From Salipiger marinus (GTDB lineage: Bacteria; Pseudomonadota; Alphaproteobacteria; Rhodobacterales; Rhodobacteraceae), in the NCBI RefSeq assembly GCF_900100085.1, contig NZ_FNEJ01000005.1, positions 62,001 to 126,000 on the forward strand: a DNA stretch of 64,000 bases, in the 5' to 3' direction. The notes beneath the pieces are model-generated. The model was given only the letters and a program-made list of their open reading frames with translations. It was not told the DNA's origin and did no database searches. The position numbers and the translations under genes are program-made. This document shows, piece by piece, positions 1-8,450 of the stretch; positions within the stretch are counted from its first letter, which is position 1, and each line of letters begins with the position of its first letter.

Positions 1-1
1 C

Positions 2-964
2 GAAACCTGCCCCGTCGGGCCGACCTATGCCGAGGCCCATGCCCGGGGCGCGCTGGCCGCGCTGACGGAAATGGCGCCGGGTCTGATCGGCTGCGAGGCG
101 CTGCCGCTGCCGCGGCCCCGCCGGATGGACGCGCTGCTCTGCGGGCATAATTACGCCAAGGCGGCGGTGGACATCGCCGCGCATGACCTGTGGGGCAGGC
201 AGCTTGGCGTCAGCGTGTCGGACCTGCTGGGCGGGGCGCTGACCGACCGGGTGGCCTCCTATTGCTCCATCGGCGTGGCCGCCCCCGACGAGGCCGCGCG
301 CATCGCCGCCGAAAAGGCCCGCGAAGGCTATCCCCGGCTTCAGGTCAAGCTGGGCGGCCGCGACGTGGCGCTGGATATCGAGGCGCTGCGCAAGGTCTGG
401 CAGGCGATCCGCGACACCGGCATGACGCTGGCCGCTGACGGCAACCGGGGCTGGACCACGCGCGACGCGCTGCGGATCAGCCGGGACTGCGCCGATATTC
501 CGATGGTGCTGGAACAGCCCTGCGACACGCTGGAGGATCTGCAGAAAATCCGTTCGCTCTGCCATCACCCGATCTATCTGGACGAAACCGCCACCAGCCT
601 CAACACCGCGATCACGGCGGCGGGCACCGGGCTTGCCGACGGGTTCGGGATGAAGATCACGCGGATCGGCGGGCTGCATCCCATGCGCGCCTTCCGCGAC
701 CTGTGCGCGGCGCGCAACCTGCCGCATACCTGCGACGATTCATGGGGGGGCGACATCATCGCGGCGGCCTGCGTGCATATGGCGGCCACCGTCGCCCCCC
801 AGCGGATGGAGGGAGCGTGGCTCGCCGCGCCCTATATCGACGGGCATTATGACGCGGAAAACGGCATCAGCATCAGGGATGGCCACATCGCGCGGCCCTT
901 GGGGCCGGGTCTGGGCGTGTCACCCGATGAAAGCCTGTTCGGCGCCGCCCTGCTTTCGGCCTGA
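2..964 (+). CDS. hpbD: 4-hydroxyproline betaine 2-epimerase, 5' end outside window
   Basis: Enolase-superfamily (mandelate racemase/muconate lactonizing) enzyme expected to epimerise trans-4-hydroxy-L-proline betaine or proline betaine at C2, the first step of betaine breakdown. The frame is open from base 2, so the real start lies left of the window. The visible part starts in the capping domain with [13 protein letters not shown], then [11 protein letters not shown], and runs through the TIM barrel. The acid/base lysines are in LQVKLGG and [11 protein letters not shown]; metal ligands are the Asp of AADGNRGW, Glu of VLEQPC and Asp of YLDET. The sequence closely matches my memory of characterised HpbD proteins, and the betaine transporter and amine-oxidation genes nearby agree. 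The main alternative is the related cis-3-hydroxy-L-proline dehydratase. It converges on the FAD oxidoreductase operon. Confidence 0.85.
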   Translation, partial: ETCPVGPTYAEAHARGALAALTEMAPGLIGCEALPLPRPRRMDALLCGHNYAKAAVDIAAHDLWGRQLGVSVSDLLGGALTDRVASYCSIGVAAPDEAARIAAEKAREGYPRLQVKLGGRDVALDIEALRKVWQAIRDTGMTLAADGNRGWTTRDALRISRDCADIPMVLEQPCDTLEDLQKIRSLCHHPIYLDETATSLNTAITAAGTGLADGFGMKITRIGGLHPMRAFRDLCAARNLPHTCDDSWGGDIIAAACVHMAATVAPQRMEGAWLAAPYIDGHYDAENGISIRDGHIARPLGPGLGVSPDESLFGAALLSA

Positions 965-972
965 CACCGGCC

Positions 973-1007
973 TGCCGCGCGGGGCCCCGAACAGGCGCCG
1001 CGCGGCA
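973..1007. terminator. Bidirectional terminator-like hairpin
   Basis: A perfect 10-bp inverted repeat (TGCCGCGCGG / CCGCGCGGCA, loop 983-997) lies between the convergent ends of hpbD and the FAD oxidoreductase. There is no clear U tract, so termination is inferred from position and stem strength. Confidence 0.5.
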
Positions 1008-1014
1008 CGGGCTG

Positions 1015-2355
1015 TCATTCGTGGCGGGCACGCCATTCCTTGTAGCGCAGCACGGCATTGCCGCCGATCTGCTGGAACGGCTGCGGCGGCAGGCGTCTGG
1101 GTGGCGCTTCGGCGGTGAAATGCCGGGTGATGTCGCTTTCGACGCCGCAGGCCAGCTCCGCCGCACCAATCCCGGTCAGCGTGCCGCGCGCGGTGCCAAG
1201 CCCGTTCTGCACGCAGCCGGAATAAAGCCCGTCGTCCAGCTTGCGCATGACCGCCACGCCATTCAGCGTCAGGCACAGATGCCCGGCCCAGGCGTGTTCC
1301 ATCTTCATGCCGCGCAGCTGCGGAAAGCGGGCATCGAATTTCTGCTGCATGACCCGCGCGGCGCGCTGCACATGCCCCGGCCCGATCCGCCGGTCCGGGG
1401 CCAGCGTGGCACAGGTGCCCGTGACGATGCGGTTGCCGCCCTGTCCGCTGTCGATCCGGCGCACGGTGGTGCCCATCGGATCCGAAGGCGTGATGCCCCA
1501 GCGGCTTTGCCCGCCCAGCCGGGCCAGTGCCTCGGCATCCAGTTCCGGCGTCATCACCGCGTAAAGGAAAATCTGCATCAGCCGGCCTTTTTCAAAACCG
1601 AAGCTTTCCAGATGGCCGTTGACGGTCAGGATGACGCGGCCCGCGCTGACCTGCCCCTGCGGCGTCGTCACCGTCCAGCTGTCGCCGGTGCGGGTCAGCG
1701 CCGTCACCGGGCTTTGTTCGTGGATCTGCACGCCGCCGCGCGCCAGCCCCGCCGCAAGCCCCCGGATATAGCCCGCAGGCTGCAGCATCACCGTGCCGGA
1801 CGTGTAAAGCCCCCCCAGATAATGCCGCGATCCGGTCAGCTGGACCATCGCCTGCGCGTCGAGCATTTCGCACTGCTCGCCCAGCGAGGCCAGATGCGCC
1901 GCATAGCTCTGGTTATGGGCATGGGCGGTGGCGCTGGCGGCACCGTTCACCTTGCCCGCACGGTCGAAGAAATGCGCGTCGATCTGGTAATCGGTGACCG
2001 TCCCGAAGGCAAAGGCGATGGCCTGCCGGTTCAGCCCGATCATGGCGCGGTCATCGCCCGCCCCGGCATAATCCTCCGAGGCGAGGTCGTGCGGCAGATC
2101 GATCATGAACCCCGAATTGCGCCCCGCCGAGCTTTCGGCGATGCGCCCCGCCTCCAGCACCGTGACGGCGGCGCGGGGGTCGATCTGTTGCAGCCGTCGG
2201 GCAGCGGAAAGCCCGGCAAAGCCCGCGCCCACGATGACCACATCCGCCGTCCGCGCGCCGGTCAGGGGGACGCGTTCGGGCGCTGGCCCCAGGATCAGGT
2301 TCCAGGCAGCCGGCCCCTGAAGGGCCGGCAGACGGTCTGCACGCAGGTGCTTCAA
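1015..2355 (-). CDS. FAD-dependent amine oxidoreductase (DAO family)
   Basis: A 446-residue D-amino-acid-oxidase-fold flavoprotein. The FAD-binding Rossmann motif VVIVGAGFAGLSAARRL lies near residues 39-55, followed by the adenine-contacting Glu in VLEAGRI and SSAGRNSG. It resembles PuuB and sarcosine-oxidase-like enzymes. In an HpbD cluster the likely job is oxidising cis-4-hydroxy-D-proline to pyrroline-4-hydroxy-2-carboxylate, or oxidative N-demethylation of the betaine; the sequence alone does not decide. It is the last gene of a four-gene operon. Its TTG start overlaps the TGA of the aldehyde dehydrogenase (TTGA), so translation is probably coupled. Confidence 0.8.
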   Translation of the reverse strand: MKHLRADRLPALQGPAAWNLILGPAPERVPLTGARTADVVIVGAGFAGLSAARRLQQIDPRAAVTVLEAGRIAESSAGRNSGFMIDLPHDLASEDYAGAGDDRAMIGLNRQAIAFAFGTVTDYQIDAHFFDRAGKVNGAASATAHAHNQSYAAHLASLGEQCEMLDAQAMVQLTGSRHYLGGLYTSGTVMLQPAGYIRGLAAGLARGGVQIHEQSPVTALTRTGDSWTVTTPQGQVSAGRVILTVNGHLESFGFEKGRLMQIFLYAVMTPELDAEALARLGGQSRWGITPSDPMGTTVRRIDSGQGGNRIVTGTCATLAPDRRIGPGHVQRAARVMQQKFDARFPQLRGMKMEHAWAGHLCLTLNGVAVMRKLDDGLYSGCVQNGLGTARGTLTGIGAAELACGVESDITRHFTAEAPPRRLPPQPFQQIGGNAVLRYKEWRARHE

Positions 2356-3836
2356 GCCACGGCCTCATCCGCATCGTCGGACAGATCCACCCAGATCGTC
2401 TTGAGCTGGGTATACTGGTCATGCGCGTGGATGCCGTTGTCGCGTCCGCCGAAACCGCTGGCCTTGAAGCCGCCGAACGGGGTCGAGATGTCGCCCTCGC
2501 CAAAGCTGTTGACGGTGACCGTGCCCGCGCGGATCGCCCGCGCGCCCCGGATCGCCCGTTTCATATTGGCGGTGAAGATCGAGGCGGCCAGACCATATTC
2601 GGTGTCATTGGCCAGCGCGATCGCCTCGTCGAAGCTGTCGACGGTCAGCACCGACAGCACCGGGCCAAAGATTTCCTCGCGCGCCTGCGGGGCATCGGGC
2701 GCGACCTCGAGGATGGTCGGTTCGACAAAGCCAGCCTCGGCCCTGCCGCCCATCACCCCCTTGGGGCCCTTGCCCAGATAGGACCGGACCTTGTCGAAAT
2801 GCGCGGCAGAGACCAGCGCCCCGACCCGGTTCTGCGGATCCAGCGGATCACCCATCGGCCATTCGCGGGCATGCGCCTTGCTCCGATCGAGCAGCGCGTC
2901 CTTGACGCCCTTCTGCACGATCAGCCGCGAGGAGGCCGAGCAGTTCTCGCCCATGTTCCAGAACGCGCCATTGACCACATGCGCCGCAACCCGATCAAGG
3001 TTTTCGGCATCGTCCAGAACCACGGCCGGAGTCTTGCCGCCCATTTCCAGCGTGACTTCCTTGAGGTTGCTTTTCGCCGCATAGCGCAGGAACCGCCGCC
3101 CGGTTTCGGTGGAGCCGGTGAAGGACACCGCGTCCACATCCATGTGACGGCCCAGCGGTTCGCCCACATCCGGGCCGCTGCCCGGCAGCACGTTGAACAC
3201 GCCCGCCTCCATCGCCAGTTCGGCGATGCGCAGCGCGGTCAGCGAGGTTTCCTCGGCGGGCTTGACGATGACCGAACAGCCAGCGGCCAGCGCCGGGCCG
3301 ATCTTCCATGCCAGCATCAGCAGCGGAAAGTTCCACGGCAGCACCAGCCCCACCACGCCCACGGGTTCACGCACCACCATGGCGATATGGTTGTCCGAGG
3401 CGGGCGAGACCTGATCGCAGATCTTGTCGATCAGTTCGGCATGCCATGTCAGGCAGTGGATCGTCTCGGGCAGGTCGACGGTTTCGCAGTCATAGATGGT
3501 CTTGCCGGAATCGAGGCTTTCCATCACCGCCAAGTCGCGGGCATGGCGCCGGACCAGCTTGGCGAGCCGGATCAGCACCTCCTTGCGCGCGCCGGGATGC
3601 AGCCGCGACCAGCGGCCATCCTCGAAGGCGTCGCGGGCCTTCTGCACGGCAAAATCCACGTCATTGGGGCCGCAGGCCGCGAGCTTTGCCAGAAGCGCGC
3701 CCGTGGCGGGGTTCACGCCGTCAAAGGTCCTGCCGGATCTGGCAGGCCGGAAGCTGCCATCGACAAAGGCCTGTGTCGGCAGGTCCAGCCCCGCCGCGAT
3801 GGCCTTGTATTCCTCGGTCGTCAGAAGATCGCTCAT
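2352..3836 (-). CDS. NAD(P)-dependent aldehyde dehydrogenase (PuuC-like)
   Basis: A full-length 494-residue aldehyde dehydrogenase. Visible motifs are the NAD-binding and Asn region VLPWNFPLLMLAWK, FTGSTETG, the general base Glu in LEMGGKTP (about residue 265) and the nucleophile Cys299 in MGENCSASS. Closest recalled family is PuuC, gamma-glutamyl-aminobutyraldehyde dehydrogenase. In this operon the expected substrate is alpha-ketoglutarate semialdehyde, made by the DHDPS-family deaminase just upstream and oxidised to 2-oxoglutarate. That substrate is an inference from hydroxyproline pathways. The start ATG overlaps the stop of the upstream gene by 4 bp. Confidence 0.85.
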   Translation of the reverse strand: MSDLLTTEEYKAIAAGLDLPTQAFVDGSFRPARSGRTFDGVNPATGALLAKLAACGPNDVDFAVQKARDAFEDGRWSRLHPGARKEVLIRLAKLVRRHARDLAVMESLDSGKTIYDCETVDLPETIHCLTWHAELIDKICDQVSPASDNHIAMVVREPVGVVGLVLPWNFPLLMLAWKIGPALAAGCSVIVKPAEETSLTALRIAELAMEAGVFNVLPGSGPDVGEPLGRHMDVDAVSFTGSTETGRRFLRYAAKSNLKEVTLEMGGKTPAVVLDDAENLDRVAAHVVNGAFWNMGENCSASSRLIVQKGVKDALLDRSKAHAREWPMGDPLDPQNRVGALVSAAHFDKVRSYLGKGPKGVMGGRAEAGFVEPTILEVAPDAPQAREEIFGPVLSVLTVDSFDEAIALANDTEYGLAASIFTANMKRAIRGARAIRAGTVTVNSFGEGDISTPFGGFKASGFGGRDNGIHAHDQYTQLKTIWVDLSDDADEAVA

Positions 3837-4747
3837 TCGGCTGCCTCCGCCTGCGTTCCGGCCTCCATCTTGGCCACGGTGCGTTTGAGAACCCGCACAA
3901 CCTGTTCCAGCTGCCGCTTGTCATCCTTGTTGAGCGGCTTCAGCAGCGGGCGCGGCGGCCCGGCATACTGCCCCATCATCTCGCAGCCATGCTTGACGCA
4001 CTGGCTGAACTTGCCGCACTGTTCCAGCACCCGCATCAGCGGCATCATCGCCGACATGATCCGGCGGCCCCTGTCGTGATCGCCCGTCACCGCGCAGGCC
4101 CGCCACAGCGCCAGATGTTCACCCGGCAGGAAATTCGATCCCGCGCAGACCCAGCTGCGCGCGCCCCATGCAAAAAATTCCAGCGCCTGATCGTCCATCC
4201 CGCAGGACAGCTGCACATGCGGATAGTCCCGCGCCAGCAGATGCACGCGGTTGATGTCGCCCGAACTTTCCTTGATCGCGCAGAAATTCCGGCTGCGGCC
4301 CACCCGGTCAAGGAATTCCTCGCCCATGGTGATGCCCATGCGGCCGGGGTAGTTGTACAGCATGATCGGCAGATCGGCAGCACGGTCGATGGCCAGCGCG
4401 TTTTCGCGCTCGGTCGGCACCGCATAGGGCGGCGAGCCCACCAGCAGGGCCGCGGCCCCGATGCGGGCAGCATGTTCGGCCATGGCGATGGAATCGGGCT
4501 GGTGGATCGCCACGGTGCCCACCATCAGCGGCAGGCGGTCGCCCACCACGTCCTTGACGAAACCGGCAAGCTCCATCCGCTCCTCAAGGGTCTGGGCGTA
4601 GTATTCGCCCGTGGAGCCCCCGTTGATAAGGCCATGGACCCCCGAGGCGATCAGATACTCGATCTGTGCCACAAGCGCCTCCCGGTCCACGCTGCCATCC
4701 TCGCGATGCGGCGTGATCACGGGCGTATAGCTGCCTTCGAATATCAT
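3833..4747 (-). CDS. DHDPS/N-acetylneuraminate lyase family deaminase
   Basis: A 304-residue class I aldolase-fold protein of the dihydrodipicolinate synthase family. The Schiff-base lysine is Lys159 in AIKESSGD, the proton-relay Tyr lies in MLYNYPGRMG and the substrate carboxylate loop is GGSTGEYYA. In hydroxyproline betaine catabolism a member of this family deaminates delta1-pyrroline-4-hydroxy-2-carboxylate to alpha-ketoglutarate semialdehyde, which fits the amine oxidase and aldehyde dehydrogenase on either side of the reaction. Other DHDPS-family lyases cannot be excluded. It overlaps the regulator upstream and the aldehyde dehydrogenase downstream by 4 bp each. Confidence 0.8.
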   Translation of the reverse strand: MIFEGSYTPVITPHREDGSVDREALVAQIEYLIASGVHGLINGGSTGEYYAQTLEERMELAGFVKDVVGDRLPLMVGTVAIHQPDSIAMAEHAARIGAAALLVGSPPYAVPTERENALAIDRAADLPIMLYNYPGRMGITMGEEFLDRVGRSRNFCAIKESSGDINRVHLLARDYPHVQLSCGMDDQALEFFAWGARSWVCAGSNFLPGEHLALWRACAVTGDHDRGRRIMSAMMPLMRVLEQCGKFSQCVKHGCEMMGQYAGPPRPLLKPLNKDDKRQLEQVVRVLKRTVAKMEAGTQAEAAE

Positions 4748-5394
4748 GAGGCACCTTTCTGGCTCAGGTCGCCCGGCGCGCGGCCAAGCGGAATCTGCAT
4801 TCCCACTGGGGTGACAAAACTTTCGATCTCGGCTCTGGACAGCTCCCAGTGGTCGATGGCCAGCTGCCCGGCGCCATCGACATCGCCCTTCTCGATCAGC
4901 TCGATGAACTGGTCATGCTGGTCGGCGGCGACGCTGCGCTGTGCTGCCATGGACTGGTTGCGCGGGTTGTAAAACGACATGCCGATGCGGGTGTGGTCGA
5001 TCAGCAGACGCCGCAGGCTGGGGGTCAGGAATTCGTTGTCCGCCATGTCGCCGATGATGGCATGAAAGCGCTGGTTCATCAGCGCGCGTTCGGCGGTGTC
5101 CCCGTCGCGGATGGCCTTGCGGAACAGCGTCTGCGTATCCTTCAGGCGCATGATCTGGGCCTCGGTCGCGCCTTCGGCGGCCAGACGTGTCACCGCCGCA
5201 TAAAGCATCGGTGCCGCCATGAAAACGTTGCGCATCGTCTTGTGGGTCATCGGCGCAACCTGCGCGCCGCGATTCTTGTAAAGGACGACATACCCTTCCC
5301 CTGCCAGCTGATTCAGCGCCTCCCGCAGGGGCGGGCGCGAGATCTCGTAGGTTTCGGCAAGGTTGACCTCGTCCAGATAGGCGCCGGGTTCCAA
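4744..5394 (-). CDS. GntR/FCD regulator, 5' truncated
   Basis: The protein retains most of a GntR winged helix (PGAYLDEVNLAETYEISR, PPLREALNQLAGEGY) and the all-helical FCD effector domain (NQRFHAIIGDMADN). The conserved first helix and the start codon are missing. In frame, family-like sequence runs back through ILTQDLEPG to about 5409, then becomes unrelated and meets a stop at 5443-5445. The only starts left are weak, such as TTG at 5394. From about 5412 the opposite strand already encodes the divergent ATPase, so the 5' end and the intergenic promoter appear deleted. It would be the first gene of the catabolic operon and its likely repressor; DNA binding is probably lost. Confidence 0.7.
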   Translation of the reverse strand: MEPGAYLDEVNLAETYEISRPPLREALNQLAGEGYVVLYKNRGAQVAPMTHKTMRNVFMAAPMLYAAVTRLAAEGATEAQIMRLKDTQTLFRKAIRDGDTAERALMNQRFHAIIGDMADNEFLTPSLRRLLIDHTRIGMSFYNPRNQSMAAQRSVAADQHDQFIELIEKGDVDGAGQLAIDHWELSRAEIESFVTPVGMQIPLGRAPGDLSQKGAS

Positions 5395-5492
5395 ATCCTG
5401 GGTCAGGATGCGGCCAGCGCGCGAACGAGGCGCTGAAGGCCGTCAAGACGCGCGGGCTTTCCAAGGAGGAGATCCGCGATCGGTACGACTGT

Positions 5493-6434
5493 GTGGTGGG
5501 CGTCCGCGATGCCAGCTTTTCGGTCAGCCGGGGCGAGATCTTCTGCATCATGGGCCTGTCCGGCTCCGGCAAGTCGACGCTGATCCGCCACATCAACCGG
5601 CTGATCGAACCGACATCCGGCACGATCCATATCGAAGGCCAGAACATCAACGATCTGTCCCAGAAGGATCTGCGCGTGCTGCGCGCCGAAAAGATCGGCA
5701 TGGTGTTCCAGAACATGGCGCTGATGCCGCATCGCACCGTGCTGGAAAACGTCGCCTTCGGCCAGCAGGTGCGGGGCCATGACGTGAAGGCCCGCACCCA
5801 GACCGCGCTGCGCGCCATCAAGGCGGTCGAACTGAACGGCTGGGAACGGAAATATCCCGACGAACTGTCGGGGGGCATGCAGCAGCGCGTGGGTCTGGCC
5901 CGCGCCATCGCCGCCGATCCCGCGATCCTGCTGATGGACGAGCCGTTTTCGGCGCTGGATCCGCTGATCCGCCGCCAGCTTCAGGACAAGTTCATGGCGC
6001 TTTCCGCCGAGATGAAGAAGACCACGCTGTTCATCACCCATGATCCGGACGAGGCCATCCGCATCGGCGACCGCATCGCCATCATGAAGGACGGGGTTCT
6101 GGTCCAGATCGGCACCCCCGAGGACATCGTGACCAATCCCGCCGATGACTATGTGGCCGATTTTGTCGCGGGCATCTCCAAGCTGGAGCTGATCTCGGCG
6201 AAAAAGTTCATGGAGCCGGTCGCCGCCGATACACAGCGCAAGGGTCCGCTGGATCTGGACGCATGGCCCGAAGCCCATCCCGACCAGTCGCTGGACCAGC
6301 TCGTCGATCTGTCGATCGCCACCCAGCATCCGATCATCGTCAAGATCGACGGCAAGCCGATGGGCGTGGTCACCAAGAATGCCCTGCTGCGCGGCATAAA
6401 GGGTGACACCGCACCGACAGGCCAGGCGGCATAA
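5493..6434 (+). CDS. Betaine ABC transporter ATPase (ProV family), 5' truncated
   Basis: ATPase of a glycine/proline-betaine importer: Walker A GLSGSGKS, Q-loop MVFQNMALMPH, signature LSGGMQQR, Walker B AILLMDEPFSALD, switch FITHDPDEA, and a C-terminal CBS-like segment. Family-typical sequence continues upstream in frame (RANEALKAVKTRGLSKEEI, from about 5415) without any start codon; members normally carry another 15-25 residues with the first strand and adenine-stacking aromatic. At about 5409-5412 it runs into the 5' end of the opposite-strand GntR gene. GTG 5493 is only the first usable internal start. Probably non-functional or weak. ProW follows 15 bp downstream. Confidence 0.8.
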   Translation: MVGVRDASFSVSRGEIFCIMGLSGSGKSTLIRHINRLIEPTSGTIHIEGQNINDLSQKDLRVLRAEKIGMVFQNMALMPHRTVLENVAFGQQVRGHDVKARTQTALRAIKAVELNGWERKYPDELSGGMQQRVGLARAIAADPAILLMDEPFSALDPLIRRQLQDKFMALSAEMKKTTLFITHDPDEAIRIGDRIAIMKDGVLVQIGTPEDIVTNPADDYVADFVAGISKLELISAKKFMEPVAADTQRKGPLDLDAWPEAHPDQSLDQLVDLSIATQHPIIVKIDGKPMGVVTKNALLRGIKGDTAPTGQAA

Positions 6435-6449
6435 CCAAGGAACCGGACC

Positions 6450-7436
6450 ATGGGCGAAGATCAGACATTCAACATTCTGGACCCCTTCTCGTCGGTCGAT
6501 TTCGGCATTGCCGACAGCGCCGACGGCATCAAGCAATGGGCGATTTCCAACCGCGAGGTCATTCAGCCGATCAAGACGGTGCTCAACGATCTCATCGTTG
6601 CCATCGACACCGGGCTGCACGCGGTGCCGCCGCTGGTGATGCTGGCGCTGATCGCGCTGATCGCGTGGCAGGCCGCCGGCGCGCGCACCGCTGTGCTGGT
6701 CGGGATGTGCCTTGTGGCGCTTGGCCTGCTGGATCCCAACGCATGGGGGCTGGCCATGACCACGCTGGCCATCGTGATCGCCTCGGTCATCGCCTGTTTC
6801 GTGATCGGCCTGCCGCTTGGCATTCTTGCCGCCAAAAGCGACATGTTCGAAAAAATCCTGCGCCCGGTGCTGGATCTGATGCAGACCATTCCCGCCTTTG
6901 TCTATCTGGTGCCGGTGGTCATGCTGGTCGGGATCGGCAACGTGTCCGGCGTGATCGTGACCATCATCTTCGCGCTGCCGCCGCTGATCCGGCTGACCTC
7001 GCTGGGCATCCGGGGGGTCAATCCTTCGGTGGTCGAGGCGGCGCAGGCCTTTGGCGCGAGCCCGCGGCAGATCCTGGTCAAGGTCGAACTGCCGCTGGCC
7101 ACGCCCACCATCCTTGCCGGGGTCAACCAGACCATCATGCTGGCGCTGTCCATGGTCGTCATCGCCTCGATGATCTCGGTCGGCGGGCTGGGCAACGAGG
7201 TGCTGCGCGCCATGAGGCGGCCTGATGCGGGCAAGGCCATTGTCGGCGGGCTGGGCATCGTGATCCTTGCCGTGGTGCTGGACCGGATTTCGCAGGGCCT
7301 GAGACAGTCCGGACGCGACCGGGGACACCGGCACTGGTGGCAGGGCGAGCCGGTGGGGCTGGCGCTGCGCCTGATCCCGTCGCGCGCCGATGCGCTGCCG
7401 CAGCAGGCCCCCGACCTCAAGACAACAACAAACTGA
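6450..7436 (+). CDS. Betaine ABC transporter permease (ProW family)
   Basis: A 328-residue inner-membrane permease of the ProW/OpuAB type. After a hydrophilic N-terminus it has a run of transmembrane segments (about residues 55-100 and 100-285). The EAA-type coupling loop is VEAAQAFGASPRQILVKVEL, followed by P-L-A-T-P-T. It pairs with the ATPase upstream and the binding protein downstream to import a quaternary ammonium compound, most likely hydroxyproline betaine given HpbD. The frame is intact although both partner genes look damaged. Confidence 0.88.
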   Translation: MGEDQTFNILDPFSSVDFGIADSADGIKQWAISNREVIQPIKTVLNDLIVAIDTGLHAVPPLVMLALIALIAWQAAGARTAVLVGMCLVALGLLDPNAWGLAMTTLAIVIASVIACFVIGLPLGILAAKSDMFEKILRPVLDLMQTIPAFVYLVPVVMLVGIGNVSGVIVTIIFALPPLIRLTSLGIRGVNPSVVEAAQAFGASPRQILVKVELPLATPTILAGVNQTIMLALSMVVIASMISVGGLGNEVLRAMRRPDAGKAIVGGLGIVILAVVLDRISQGLRQSGRDRGHRHWWQGEPVGLALRLIPSRADALPQQAPDLKTTTN

Positions 7437-7457
7437 ACCAAACAGGGGATTATCCAC

Positions 7458-8450
7458 ATGTTCAGCAGAACGCTTTTCGGGGCGCTGGCCGCCTCCACCA
7501 CCCTCGCCGGGGCCGCTCTGGCTCAGGACTGACCCGGCGAAGGCGTCACCGTTCGCCCGGTGATCGGCCTTATCACCGAGGACTATTTCCAGAGCCGCAT
7601 CCTGTTCCGCGCGCTGGAAGATCTGGGCTATACCGTCGCCACGCCGCTGGAAACAGAGATTCAGACCGCGCATCTGTCGGTGGGCACCGGGGATGGCGAT
7701 TTCTACCCGATCCACTGGCAGAACCTGCATCAGGCGTTTTTCGACGAATCCGGTGGCGAAGAGGTTCTGGAACGCGTCGGCCCCTTTGTCGACGGCATGC
7801 TGCAGGGCTATCTGGTCGACAAGGCCAGCTATGATGCCGGAGTGACCGATAGCGGCCAGCTCTCCGATGCCGCCGTCGCCGCGCGTTTTGATGCCGATGG
7901 CAACGGCACTGCCGATCTGGCGGGCTGCGTGCCGGGCTGGGGCTGCGAGCGGGTCATCGAACACCACCTGACCGAATACGGCCTGCGCGACACCGTCACC
8001 CACAATCAGGGATCCTATAACGCCCTGATGGCGGATTCGATCGCGCGTCTGGCTTCGGGCAATTCGATCCTCTATTTCACATGGACCCCCTACTGGGTGT
8101 CGGGCGAACTGGTGCCCGGCGCGCATGTGGAATGGCTGTCCGTGCCCTATACCTCGCTGCCGGACGGGGTCGAGGCCGATACCGAAATCGACGGGCTCAA
8201 CCTCGGCTTTGCCGTGGATTCCATGTATATCCTCGCCCGTGACGAATTCCTTGCCGAAAACTCCGCAGCGGCCCGGCTGTTCGAAATGGCCCGGCTCGAC
8301 GTGAACGACATTTCCGCGCAGAACCTGCTGATGTCGAAAGGCGAAGACAGCTCCGCCGATATCGACCGCCATGTGGACGCATGGATCGAGGAAAACCGCA
8401 GCGATTACGACAGCTGGCTTGACGCCGCCCGCGCCGCCGTCGCGAATTGA
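7458..8450 (+). pseudogene. Betaine-binding protein gene with in-frame TGA
   Basis: ProX/OpuAC-like periplasmic binding protein. ATG 7458 (RBS AGGGG at 7444-7448) begins a normal signal peptide (MFSRTLFGALAAS, then ALAQD). Codon 25 is TGA (7530-7532). The same frame then continues open to 8450 with typical content: PVIGLITEDYF, FYPIHWQNLH, YFTWTPYWVSGELVPG. So one base separates it from an intact gene; TGG for Trp would be the simplest ancestor. No good start follows the stop, and any such product would lack export. A sequencing error is possible, but the promoter deletion in the same operon supports real decay. Confidence 0.75.

Noticed and set aside
2421-4079. 552-codon plus-strand frame opposite the aldehyde dehydrogenase and deaminase genes
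   Set aside because: Antisense shadow; the minus strand has intact catalytic motifs and coupled gene overlaps.
7530-7532. TGA read as selenocysteine or read-through in the binding-protein gene
   Set aside because: No SECIS-like element or selenoprotein homolog fits; Sec right after a signal peptide is not expected. A nonsense change is simpler.
5403-8372. 989-codon open frame on the minus strand opposite the betaine transporter
   Set aside because: It is antisense to proVWX-like genes, is rich in His, Gln, Arg and Asp as GC-rich shadow frames are, and has no recognisable domain.
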